Origin: Gnetum montanum | Lineage: Eukaryota; Streptophyta; Gnetopsida; Gnetales; Gnetaceae | NCBI GenBank assembly: GCA_015680685.1 | Contig: MNCI01005943.1 | Location: 485,451 to 549,450 of the forward strand | Direction: 5' to 3' | DNA length: 64,000 bases | Part shown: piece by piece, positions 21,901 through 32,499 of the stretch | How positions within the stretch are numbered: the stretch's first letter is position 1 | Layout of the letters: every line of letters starts with the position of its first letter | Notes under the pieces: model-generated | Database searches by the model: none | What the model was told of the DNA's origin: nothing | The model's input: the letters and a program-made list of their open reading frames with translations, nothing else | Position numbers and translations under genes: made by a program

Positions 21901-24200
21901 CTAGTTTTCGGGACGCGTTGGGCTACTACTGTCTAATGTCAAAGAACCATTGTCAATCATGCATTGAATATTGTCCTTCAATGCCCAGCAGTAATTAGTG
22001 TCGTGACCACACAACTGGTGGTAGTCACAAAAACGGTCCAGCCTGAAAGACTTAGGGACTGGCGGTTCATTGGGTAGAGCTAAAGAAGGGTTCTTCAGTA
22101 GTTCACAATGACGCCTGTGGCGCTCCAAAGCTTCTTTGGATATTTTTTTGTTTTGAATATATCCTACTCCTAATAATTATTTCAGCAGTTCCGAATGCTT
22201 TATAGGCAGGGCTGTATATTTTGAACAATCCTTACGCTCGAAGTTTGGTTTTGACTGTGAGGGTTGTTCAGAGGCAAGTGCTTCTTGGTCAATGCTGCTT
22301 GCACATGGTCTCAGCAGGCACTGTGGGTGCCTTCTTGTTATTCTTGTTTTTGGCACCCTCGGCCAGTGCAGCTACTATCGTCGTTGCTATTTTACCTTTG
22401 TCTTTACCCTTACTGTTGGCGTTCTTATAGGCCACATACGCTCGGTCTTTGCTAGCCTCCACAGCATCTTGGATGCTCTTAGTTTGCGCAAAGGCTTGAC
22501 TTAGGGAGTGAGGGGCAAGGTAGTATAGTTTAAACTTGATGAAGTCGTTAACTGCTCCTTTGAAAATAGCCAACAGATGGGCTTCCACAATAGGCTCACA
22601 GATTTCATTCAGAGTAGCGCTCCATCATTGTATAAACTTCTAGACTGGCTAGAGAAAGTCTTGTTTCACTCCCATAAGTTGATCTAACGTGACTTCTGGC
22701 TTTAAATTGTATTTAAAGCGAGTCACAAATTATGTTAGAAGCTCTTCCAAGGTTGAGATGGAAGAGCGAGGGAGTGCTCGATACCAGTCCAAGGCCTTAA
22801 CTGCTAGAGACATTGCAAAGACACGGATAATTGTATGGGGCCATTATTCTAGTAGCAAGGATTCAGACCTAAAGGTAACGAGATGAGCATTAGGATCACC
22901 TTCCCCATTGTATTGAGTAAAATGGGGCAAAGACATCCCTGGAGGCAATGGTAGCATGGGGACTACTGGGCTGATGGGGTCATCATGGTAGAAATCCATG
23001 ACCTATATTGTATCAGAGCCAGCAGCTTTAAGGTGCTTAACTTCCTCGGTGAGGGTCTGAATAAGCAAAAAAGCTTGATCCAGACCTGTTGATGATGAAG
23101 TTGGCGCTGGAGGAGCAGGGCGTTGGGCTAGAAGAGTAGTCTGGGCAATGGAAAGGAAGCGATAGCTTGCCTGACAGACGGTGTGACGGGGACTATCCCC
23201 ACTGACGAAGCTACCTGTGACACCCACCACCCAACAGGCTGTGCGAAAAAATTAGTCGTCACCGGATGTGTAGGATGGAAGGTGTAAGGATGTTGTGCAG
23301 TTACCTACGGGACATGTGTGGTAGATGCAGCCAAGGGTTGCACACCATAGAACATAGATTGATTATGTTGTGCAACAGGCATGATCCACTGACCAACCAT
23401 AGGCTGTTGAACAGATCGCTGCGATTGAATGGTGGTTGCGATCTGTTGCCTTGCAATGGGCTGCGACGATAAGGTTTGCACTAGATTTTGCACCGGGTGG
23501 GCTATAAGCGTGGTATGGACCTACACTTGGGGAATGAAATGGGGGCCAGTAGATGCAGGTATCACCGACGGAATCCTAATTACATGTGGCGACAGGGTTA
23601 CTCCCACATTATTTTCAGGTGGCATTTGTACCTGCAAGACCGAGGATTGCCTACGGGACGATGGGAATATGCGTTTGGGTGGTCATGATTGGGTTGAGAT
23701 GGGCAGCTTCTCCAGTGAGAGGATGAAACAAGGGATTCACATATCTATGGGGGCTGAGGGTATGGTATGAATCCATGTGTTCAGATTGAGCTGCAAATTC
23801 ATCTTCCTCCTCCTCCTCGTTTTGAGGCTCTAGAGTAGACTTTGTAGTCTAATTCTTAGCCATAACCATTTGGGACAAGAGTTCATGATAATGATCGATA
23901 AGGGGGATGAAGTCATATGCAGTAGGGGTGAAGTCTTGACCCCCTTTGTAGGTCAGCTCGTAATTTTGTTTTGCCTCCATCTCGGCTCAACTAAGGGCAA
24001 GCTTTGCCTGGATCTTAACGCAAATGAAATTATACTCTTCAAGAGTCAAGACTATGAATGAAGGATCCCTACCCTGTAATCTCAATGAACAACGCGACGC
24101 TCCCTGAGGTCCTGTCACGCCAAAATTTGATTCGGGAACGGTGATGGGATTTACAATTGTGGCACCCAAGTCAATGGCGATCATAGCCGCAAGTGGTTGT
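21901..24200 (-). pseudogene. Gag of the Tat/Ogre-type element
   Basis: Read on the - strand, a retrotransposon gag domain covers about 22250-22930. It has QYNGEGDPNAHL, then AMSLAVKALDWYRALPRSSI, then FKYNLKPEVTLDQLMGVKQ. It ends with the open stretch at 22289-22588, which is lysine- and alanine-rich. A zinc knuckle follows in 21901-22128 with CDYH, CGHDT and a final C (21988-22029). The N-terminal part from about 24184 is low in recognisable motifs and has a Q/P-rich middle (23230-23500). Stops and shifts break the chain at several points. Gag packages element RNA in a cytoplasmic particle. Confidence 0.8.
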
Positions 24201-24439
24201 ATGTGCAGAATCCATCTCTTAGATAGATCGATAACAACAAATGAAAAAATTTAAAAGGCGACAGTGAAACAGAATCACAATTAGGCTTTCTACCCTGTAG
24301 GATTCCAAAGGAATCGTTACTGTGACCAATCTACATCACACGATTTCGTAAACTTCCCTAGAGGTATTACGTTTACGTTATGTGAACGTGGGTATGGATT
24401 TCTTACAAGGTTACCCGTAAATTACGGATCGGAGGTTCA

Positions 24440-24457
24440 GCCCTCCTTCTAGCACCA
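24440..24457 (-). promoter_or_regulatory. Candidate primer binding site
   Basis: In element sense the interior begins, seven bases after the 5' LTR, with TGGTGCTAGAAGGAGGGC. It starts with the TGG complementary to tRNA CCA, as primer sites do. I could not match it to a particular tRNA from memory, and the 7-base gap is longer than usual. Confidence 0.5.
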
Positions 24458-24464
24458 AAAAAAC

Positions 24465-26092
24465 TATAACGATGAAAAATGTCGATTGCTGGAAATACCA
24501 AGCGAGGATCTGTGTACACAGTCTTAACCACGGATCCGTGTGAGGGCCGTGCTGGAGAAAACAGATCCGAGGTGCCCTGAATGGTCTTGTTTGATCAGAC
24601 ATGAACTTACTTAATCAGTAAATTATCGAATATCATGATAATATATATTTTATATATATATTTCATGAAATGAATTAATTCGGTGAATCGTAGAAGGAGT
24701 ACAAAACAATGTAAAGAACTTGAAATAATGATAACATCAACGCGACAAGGAAGATCAGATTTAGAAAAGATGCGTAATTCCAAGATCTATGATTTGACTC
24801 GAAAGCTGAATATATTGCATACAACGTTCCAATGGCAGACTTCACTTATCTTTGTGCGAAGCATACACGAAACAACAAGAAAACTATTTAAAAGGGAGAA
24901 CAGAATGAAGGTTGATCCACCTCGTAAGCCAAAAGTGGAATGCAAGGAAGGTTAAGCCTGGATGTCTATCGATCAACTATTTCTGATCAATAAACCTTGC
25001 CAATCGTACCAGATGATCTCTCGATCTTTGATCTGCTCCTTTTGCCCTCGATAATCTTTGCTTAAAGCTGCTAATGATCGCCAATGAAGAGGATAATTTT
25101 TTCACCAAGAAGACTAATTGCCCCCGTTGCCAATGCTCAAACAATGCCTTATGTCCTTCAAAAGAAGAAATCCCTCTCTCCTTTTTTCTTCATCAACTGG
25201 GGTATTTATAAGTTCAGCATCATGTGGGAAGGCACGGTCTTGATGACACGTGTCTCGAACTTTCAAAACACCGTTGACTTGACAATTTTGATGTTAAAGC
25301 TGGTCATGCCACATTACGTCTTGGGGGCGAGGTGCACTGTAAACCACTCTTGCTGAAACCACCTCATGATTACATTGCGATACGCTGATGAGCATATTGC
25401 TGTGCATGGATAACAAGTGCATGTCTAATACTACCTTAGCTGACTTTATACTGCACTACGCTTGTTTACGTTGCGTAGCATAGCAAAGCGTAATGTGATG
25501 AATTCCACATGTGTTACACTTATTTATGCTGCAGAGCATAATAGAGTGTAAAAGTGGTTAACTCAAGCCATTTTTGCACTTATTTACGCCGCAAAGCGTA
25601 ATAGAGTGTAAAATGGTCAACTTTTCAGCGCATTACGCTTACTTACACTGCGTAGCATAATAAAGCGTCAAGCGACCAATCTGCTGTGCTTCCTTTGACA
25701 TTGACTTTGATTTCTTCGAGGCTCATTACGCTGCTTTTCATAATGGAGTGTGAATACAGTCCTGATCAAAAGACTTGGTGGAATATGCGACAAGTCGTAA
25801 ATCGCTGCTTAGGCCTTAAACTTGTCATATTTGCAGAAGTTCCAAATTTCTGCTGACTTCATTGCTACAGTAAGCTACCTTTGTTACATTGTGCAGAATT
25901 ACACTGAGTGACATGATGCTACATTGCGTAATATAGCGTAAGGAGCAACAAAGTTGGAATTTTTTAAGAAATTTGGAGACTTGATGTTGCATGCCCTTTT
26001 GCGTTGTTCTGCCTTCTGGATTTCTGCTGCGAGCTTTTGCCTGAATTGTGAATCTTCGCCTTAGGCCGATCCGCAATTTCCATGATGTTTCA
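24465..26092 (-). repeat. 5' LTR of the Tat/Ogre-type element
   Basis: The direct copy of 9340-10967, equal in length. In element sense the U3 part is at the right. It contains about 60-bp sub-repeats with TACGCT/AGCGTA half-sites (25455-25670) and leads to a TATAAATA box at 25203-25210. Transcription would start some 30 bases further left. Confidence 0.93.
25203..25210 (-). promoter_or_regulatory. TATA box of the 5' LTR
   Basis: TATAAATA on the - strand sits downstream of the U3 sub-repeats in the 5' LTR, the expected promoter place for the Tat/Ogre-type element. The 3' LTR copy is mutated at this site. Confidence 0.7.
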
Positions 26093-26559
26093 ATATCTTT
26101 GCATATTTTGCAATTTTTTGACATTTCTTCATAACACAAGGGGAATTTTTGCCATTTTTCAAAGCCTAAAACCTTCCAAAGCCCATAACTTCCCAACCAT
26201 TTTTCCAAATCACTCTATTCTTTGAGCTTGTAGCTACCTAAGGTAAGCTCTTGAACATGGGGGCTGCAAGCCTTAAGGTTTCTAATAAAATTTTTTGAAA
26301 TTTTTTCTAACTCCCCAAAGGGTTAATGAATACAATGATATGAAACCATTAATTTTGAGAGTTAACCATTCTAACATCCTCTAAAATAACTTATTAACAT
26401 TAAAACACAAATAAAATAATGATTAAATCAAATCTAATCACAACTTAACGAAGTGTAACTATCCTAAGGAAATAAGGTATCCCAGTTATTTCATGTTACA
26501 CAATAATTGCTAACCTATGGTCATGTTGTGATTACAAATGGTGCCAAGACTGAAATGAC
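26093..26559 (+). other. G1 spacer, right part
   Basis: After the Tat element the G1 spacer resumes. It is AT-rich, with no ORF and no repeat partner that I can see in the window. Confidence 0.5.
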
Positions 26560-29345
26560 CGTAATAGAGAGGACCCTCTCAACCAAGAAAGAAATGTCCC
26601 AGAACTAGAAGGGGCCAACAAGAACAAGCCTAGGAGCCACTAGAGGTAACCCATGCAATGGGACCTCTTCTAGAGAAGCTTGAAGTGCAATCTATTCGAC
26701 AAATTCATGAAGAAGAAGCTGAAACAGAATAATCTCAATGAAGGAAAGTGCGAGGACTTATAGCAAGGCTTGAAATCACTCTAACACAAGCCTTCCTTGA
26801 CACCATTAGGCCTCATGAGATCCAACACTCAATTCTCCAGGAACTAAAATTTGGGCCATTTTTAGAACATGCTACAATAGAGGTGAAAACACAATTGCAA
26901 ATCTCTCCCATGTGGCCAATCATCACTTCCAATGGGAAGTGGTACATGGGAGAGATGTATCTCTTCTTGAACAACAAAAGGCTAGGCTCCATAGTGAAGA
27001 ACAAGGATATTCAAGTGTCCTACTTAGTTGAAGCTATCACACAAGTGCCAAGGTTGCCTGATACTAAGACACAACTAGCAAAGATGTTAACACAATCTAA
27101 CCTTGAAGCTAAAAAGGCTTGGACCTAACAGTGTTATGGGGTCAACCATAAGGAGTTCAGCATGCTTACACTGGCGAAATGCTTATACTTCAAAATAGTA
27201 GCCTACCATCTCAATCCAATGATGAGGCCCAACAAGGTGACTACCTTTTTCACCCAAGCATGTGCTGCTTTAAGTGAGAGATTTACAGCAGACCTTCCAC
27301 AATTGATCTATTTAGAGATTAAAAAATGCTTCAAAGAAAATGAATGTGGAAGGAAAACCATACCTTTTCCATGCCTCATCTAAAAAAATTGCAAAAGGGT
27401 AGGGATCATTCACTATGCAAATGACATAATCAAGCATGCTCTTATGGCTTCGTGGTTTGAAATAATGAAGGACAAAACACCTTCTATGACTAAAGAAGGG
27501 GAGCCGTAGCTGCCACCTCCATCGCCTACTCAAGAAAAAACACCGAAGGCCCATGTAGCCATTAAGCACTTACATGAAATCCAAGAGTAGCTCTTGCATG
27601 AGTAGGAGCAGCGTGTAGAAACAAGTGATGTAGACCCATCTATATATCGAACAATAATAAGTTACCTTAATGAGGTGGCTCAAAAAATTAGCCAAATGGA
27701 AAGAGGCGGGCTAATATTCTCTACTCAAAGAACACAATTGCTCACGAGGTTGGATCCCAATACTATTTACTCCCAAAAATTTCTAGGAATGCTACCTTCT
27801 TCTCAGTGCATTTGGAGGAAGGTGAGGGGACAACTGTATTAGGAATGCTACCTTCTTCTTAGTGCATTTCGAGGAAGGCAAGGGGACAACTGTATTGGTG
27901 ATGTAGCACCAAGGGCAGGAGACCATTGCTGATGTAGGCATTGATTGAATCACTGAAGCGCTTAATGCATCTACAGCATCTATACTAGATGTATCTACAC
28001 TTCAAGATGTGCAAACATATACAAACACAATCAGTGAAAGATTGAATGTAGCTTAGCATAAAAAATTACTAGACCAACCAGTAGGAACCAAGCAACTAAT
28101 TCCGAATATCTTTAATTTTCTAAACAACATCACTACAACCTAGTCAAAGTTGTTGGATGCAAAGGGCAAGTGCATCATCTTAGAAGGGCAACTTGAAATG
28201 GCCCAAGCATAAAACCAATGCTTAGCCATGAAAGTTGTTGAACTGTGTGCCTATTTTGCTAACCTTGTGCTCCTCAACCCAGCAACAACCAGAGATGAAG
28301 CTTTTCAACAACTTCAAGAATGACTAAACAAGCTGAGGAGGAAATAGTGATTGTCATCTTCAACCAATCTATAGCAAAAGAAAAAATGTACTTGGTTTAG
28401 AAGGACTTGGTTCAAATGCACCAACAAAATGAATCATTAACCATCAAAAATCATTGCTTGCATAATGTTGATGCACAGAAATAACAAATGTAGGAATTCA
28501 TTCATCAATAGTAAGAGCAACTCACTAGGATAAACACAGAATTGAAGAAATTGGCCATGGAAAATTGAAATCTATCTATGGAGGAAGTCCAAGCCTTACT
28601 CTAGAAGTTTGCCATTGAGATTTTCATCTAGAAAAATGAAGCTCTAACATCTGAAAGAGTCAAGAAAAATTATAGAAACTAGGTTGGCTTATAGAAGGAA
28701 GTGAACAAGGCCCTCTAACAACTCCAACAAGGAAGAGAAGTATGACAACCCATCGTCGATGGAATAAATGCCTATAATAGAGCAGAGATCCACCTAAAGG
28801 AGTTGCAAATTGAAGAAATGATAGAATACATGAAACTGGCCAATCTCCACTATGAAAACCTAGCAATGCTGACTACTAGAAAACCTCAGTCAGAACTTGG
28901 GAAGCAACTGGCCAACTCATACTTGCTGTACAAGGCCTAGTTCAAGAACCACAAAGACACCAAAGACAATATTGTAATGGCAAATACTAAACTCAAAGTT
29001 CATAATTACTAGGAGCTAAAATATATAATTAGAGTGTTCATAATCGAGCGCAAACAATTTGTTGCTTGGTTCATCAACATTAAGAAGCTATTTCTGGCAA
29101 TTCCCAATCCTTGGGATGTGCTTGTTCCTACCCACACTGGTGAAGCTACATGGATAGTGCACCATCCTAGGAGTAAGGAGGAGAAAATGAAGGCATTGTT
29201 GGATGTCTTTCACCTCCTACTAGAAAATATAGTAGTAGTAGGATAGCCATAGCCACCTTAGCCATCGCACATGCTTGAAGCTTGTGAAGGTCCCTCAGAA
29301 CCTGAGGAGCCACCACTACCTAGGATCATCTAACCTTCTCCACCA
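26560..29345 (+). pseudogene. ORF-X of G1, downstream extra ORF
   Basis: Downstream of pol and spacer, one degenerate coding region runs on the + strand. Its best part (26748-27128) contains YMGEMYLFLNNK followed by VSYLVEAI. D has the matching LGETYQFWHNK and VSFLVKAI; B has LGETYQFWRNK. A second conserved block (27162-27400) reads YHLNPMMRPNKV and IPFPCLI, like the plant transposon-protein domain often annotated in the downstream ORF of Athila-like elements. The rest (27650-29240) is rich in Q, E, K and L and looks coiled-coil, ending EEPPLP. No signal peptide or membrane segment is evident, so an envelope role is not supported. Many stops and a 56-bp duplication disrupt it. Confidence 0.6.
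27785..27896. repeat. 56-bp tandem duplication in ORF-X
   Basis: Two adjacent 56-base copies (27785-27840 and 27841-27896) differ at a handful of positions. The length is not a multiple of three, so the duplication adds a frameshift to ORF-X. Confidence 0.9.
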
Positions 29346-29578
29346 GCTTCATGCCATTAAAGGAAGTGCTATCCAATTTTGAAGAGTTATGTCATGGTGT
29401 TCAATTTTATGTCATGAACACCACAATTTTTGTGATGTGTTCATCTGTACACTCAAGCACTTAATTTTGTCAAGTCAATTTTTTCTTGTTTTTTTAAGAG
29501 TCAATCAATAATTCCATACCTTCCCAACTTTGTAAAAGAATTCAAGAATGAGTTTTTATTCAAACATGAGGGTATCGT

Positions 29579-30452
29579 TGTGGTTGGGTGCATTGATAAG
29601 GCCTCATTAACGTGGCCTATTGATGCATCATTTCATGCATCAACACAACCCTGTCAATGAAGGATTCATTTTTTGCTATAAATACATGCTTACCAGCCAC
29701 ATTTATATCATTAGGTTCATAATAGTAGCATAACTCTTGTATTTTGTCTATTTGAAAGTTAGAATATTTTTCCCAACTACCCACAACAGTAGTCATTGAG
29801 TGTACAGATCTTTATTCGAGCATTGTTGTACCTAAGCACAACAGTGTGTACGACAATAAAGATGAGCTTCTTGATAAACCTTGCAACATTTTAAAGAGTT
29901 TAGATATTTATTCATGCATTCAATGCTTTTAGTTATTTATTTAATATTTTCCAGTAATTGAGCTAATTAAGTAAGATAAGCTAGATAAATTAAATACATA
30001 AGTACAACCACTTTGAGCGTAGCACATATTCACTTGGTAATCCTAGCAACGTTATTGCTCGGTATGCCTAGTAGTGTAGTGCTTGGTAACCCAGTAGTGG
30101 ATACATGGGTTCAGGACATGTGCAAAAAGTGGGACCAAATGCTTATGTTAGGACTAGTTAGAGACTAGTTAATTACTTAAATTAAATTAGTTAATCTAGT
30201 TACTTTATCCCTCTTTAAACACCACAACCATAAAACATAAAATGATAAAAATCATATGCCTTGATTACACTTAACCATACCTTTGTACTTCATAAGTGTA
30301 ATTGGGAAGACAACGAATGACCTCAGGGCAAGACTCACTTCCTAGAAGACTAGTGCACCAAAAACTATAAATTCCATGGAATTCGACCAAATTTGTGCAT
30401 GACCACTTTGTGATTCGTATGGTTGGGCGTAGGGGTACCTCGCAACTCATCA
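29579..30452 (+). repeat. 3' LTR of G1
   Basis: The LTR begins TGTGGTTGGG after a GAGGGTATCG purine-rich stretch and ends in GGTACCTCGCAACTCATCA. Both ends resemble those of B, C and D (their LTRs end in TCATCA). TATAAATA lies at 29677-29684. Length is 874 bp. Its partner is outside the window. Confidence 0.75.
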
Positions 30453-30589
30453 ACATATTTTTATTTTGAGGCTCAAAAATGAGAATCTTTTAGTTTATGT
30501 TAATATTTATTCATTATTTCTAATTGATGTGTTCTTTTATCTTTAGAAAGAGTTTTCTCCTTCACTTTACAAGAAACCCTTTAGTAAGA

Positions 30590-30800
30590 AGTGAAAATCC
30601 ATGAGTGCACTTCTAAATAAGGGCAAGGCCTAATCCTTTTCCTACTCCAAAGGGATGGTTTTTTAAGATTGGTTGTAAGAATGAAAACTTGAATAGCCAT
30701 CTCTCAAAGCATTAAGCTTTTTTTGTTGACTTAATGTACTTTGAATTTTTTTAATATTATTATTCTTTTTTTATCATTCACTTATAATGGTTACAATATC
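30590..30800 (+). other. Fragment similar to the LINE end at 57415-57560
   Basis: The stretch with GGCAAGGCCTAATCCTTTTCC (30623 on) resembles 57415-57560 over about 130 bp, where it follows LINE coding sequence. It is probably the end of a second, left-hand LINE copy. Nothing else is recognisable between 30453 and 30590. Confidence 0.5.
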
Positions 30801-30884
30801 CTCTACCACTCCAAGTACTATAATTGATTTGTAGGTAAGCTCAAATTTGATGCTACTCATTTTTAGTACTAGTAATAAGCATCA

Positions 30885-31066
30885 TTTAGAGTGATGATAA
30901 GGTGTTTATTTCTCACGTTGAAAGACATAGGTTTGAACTTGAGCATAGCTATTCAAAAAGATTAGGCTTTCATTTATCCATAAACCTTCTTAAGAAATCA
31001 TTTGGTGAGATAAGCATTAAGTCTCTAGGTAATGATCCTTTATGAGATTCACCCCTAAACTTAACT
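30885..31066 (+). mobile_element. tRNA-derived SINE copy 1
   Basis: A tRNA-like head with an A-box-like TAGAGTGATGATAAGG (from 30887) and a B-box-like GGTTTGAAC (30930-30938) is followed by a tail with AGATTAGGCTTTCATTTATCC. The whole of about 180 bp matches copy 2 at 32218-32386. Such Pol III elements rely on LINE enzymes; an L1-type LINE is adjacent. Confidence 0.6.
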
Positions 31067-32217
31067 CTAATAGAGCTCTACATGCCATATGTTCTCCTAT
31101 TTACAAATATACATATGGATTGTCAAATTATGTTCATTTCTAAGGAAGTGTAGTCAATTTTTTTAATCTAATTTGTAATAATATGAATGAGCATCATTAT
31201 TTTGATAGCATAATCAATTATTTTTAATTTTATTAGCTATTTTTTTCATACATGATTATGCTCACTAGCTACATTTTATGCTTCTAACTATTGAGCTCTT
31301 AATAAACTATGTGCATGCATGGATCTTCCAAAAAATGGAAAATGGAGGTTTTTTAATGCAAAAATAATGTTTCCTCAATTTGCACCTAGGACAACTAGAT
31401 TTATTATTCACTTGCATATGAAATGCATAGGTGGTATTTCTTTGTTTCAATTATGGTGATAGCTTTACTTGTATTAGAATAGAAATATGAAACATGAGGA
31501 ATTTTTAGGTGATTGAGGTATAAAAGATAAGTTAGTACAACATGTCTATAATATTCAAGAGGATAATAATGAGGTTGAGGAGTAGAAAGACTTATTGTAG
31601 AGACTGATTATTACACAATGCAACTGTAAGAATCAAGTTGATGATCTGTGCATTATTGTTATGGTGATGGCATCCCTTATGATTGTGGAGTTTGCTACTT
31701 TTGTTGATATTATTCTTGAGGTTAAGGTATCATTTCACTTGAATAATATGAGGTTTATCTATAATTATCTTACAAATATGGTAAGTTTTATAGCATATGC
31801 CTTTTAACAATCCTTTGATTCAAAGAATAAGCATAAGATTCTTGTATATTTATGACCATTTATGACATAACAGGATAAATATCCTTGGCATGTTCATATT
31901 AACAATAGTTGCAACCATCATCAATTTATATCTTTGAATAAAAGATTTCTCCATTAGTAGCTACATTCTCTTTTAGCTTGATCTAGTTTTTCTTATAAAT
32001 ATTCTTCAACTTTTATTTAGATTTTGCTATTTTTGCATATTTATTTCTCTCTTTCATTATCTTTATTGTGGTTAAAAAAAATAATTTATACAATCCAATT
32101 TTTTTTACCTTTCTCACCATCTCTTCGATTAATTTTTAACAACAACATCCTCTATTACACTATCTCATGAATTATGTTTAGCTCTTAAGGTTTACAAATT
32201 TCTACCTCTATTCCTAA
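31067..32217. other. AT-rich stretch, no gene seen
   Basis: About 1.1 kb between the two SINE copies has no ORF over 60 codons and no recognisable repeat. It may be old LINE 5' sequence or host flank. Confidence 0.4.
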
Positions 32218-32386
32218 GAGATGAATGATAAAGCGCTTGCTTCTTAGGTCATAAGACCTATGTTTGAGCCTAAACATAACCACTCAAAAGAGGTTAAGCT
32301 TTTGTTTATTCACCAATCCTCCTATGACCTTTTCTTGGTATCTTTTCATTAAGTTTTCAGATAATTATCCCTTTTAAACATCCCAG
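32218..32386 (+). mobile_element. tRNA-derived SINE copy 2
   Basis: It shares head and tail with copy 1, including ATGATAAAGCGCTTG, a B-box-like GTTTGAGCC (32262-32270), CCACTCAAAAGAGGTTAAGC and a T-rich end. The two copies differ at many places, so the family is old. Confidence 0.6.
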
Positions 32387-32499
32387 AATCATATATGTAA
32401 AAGTGTACCATATTTAGCATTAAACTAAAAGGATGATATATTGTGGCAAACTTTTTTTAAAAAAAGAATAATTTGAAAATGAAGAATACCAATGTCTAT

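Larger units (their letters stand above)
9340..26092 (-). mobile_element. Complete Tat/Ogre-type Ty3/gypsy element
   Basis: Two direct LTRs of 1628 bp each (9340-10967 and 24465-26092) bound a 13.5-kb interior. LTR ends are TG...CA in element sense, except that the 5' copy ends in TA. Flanks ACATC (9335-9339) and ATATC (26093-26097) are a 5-bp TSD with one mismatch. In element sense (- strand) the order is 5' LTR, primer site, gag, protease, an antisense multi-exon gene, RT, RNase H, a second RNase H, integrase, minisatellite 3' UTR, purine tract, 3' LTR. The second RNase H places it in the Tat lineage (Ogre, Retand). The first 280 bp of the LTRs show about 24 differences, mostly transitions. 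It sits in the G1 spacer. Confidence 0.93.
1..30452 (+). mobile_element. Athila-like Ty3/gypsy element G1, 5' end outside window, nested insertions
   Basis: A decayed LTR retrotransposon reads left to right: gag tail (1-480), protease remnant (about 1300-1660), RT (about 1985-3010), RNase H (3060-3401 and 6204-6290), integrase (about 6290-7706), non-coding spacer (7707-9339, resuming at 26093), an extra ORF (26560-29345) and a 3' LTR (29579-30452). The RT linker (ICQHYI near 2170) and the gag type match the Athila branch of plant Ty3/gypsy elements. It is interrupted by a 2.8-kb insert in RNase H and by a whole Tat/Ogre-type element in the spacer. Many in-frame stops and a lost integrase glutamate show it is dead. 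The 5' LTR, primer site and TSD are not visible. Confidence 0.85.

Noticed and set aside
26560-29345. Envelope gene making G1 a retrovirus-like element
   Set aside because: No signal peptide, transmembrane segment or cleavage site is visible, so only the neutral label ORF-X is justified.
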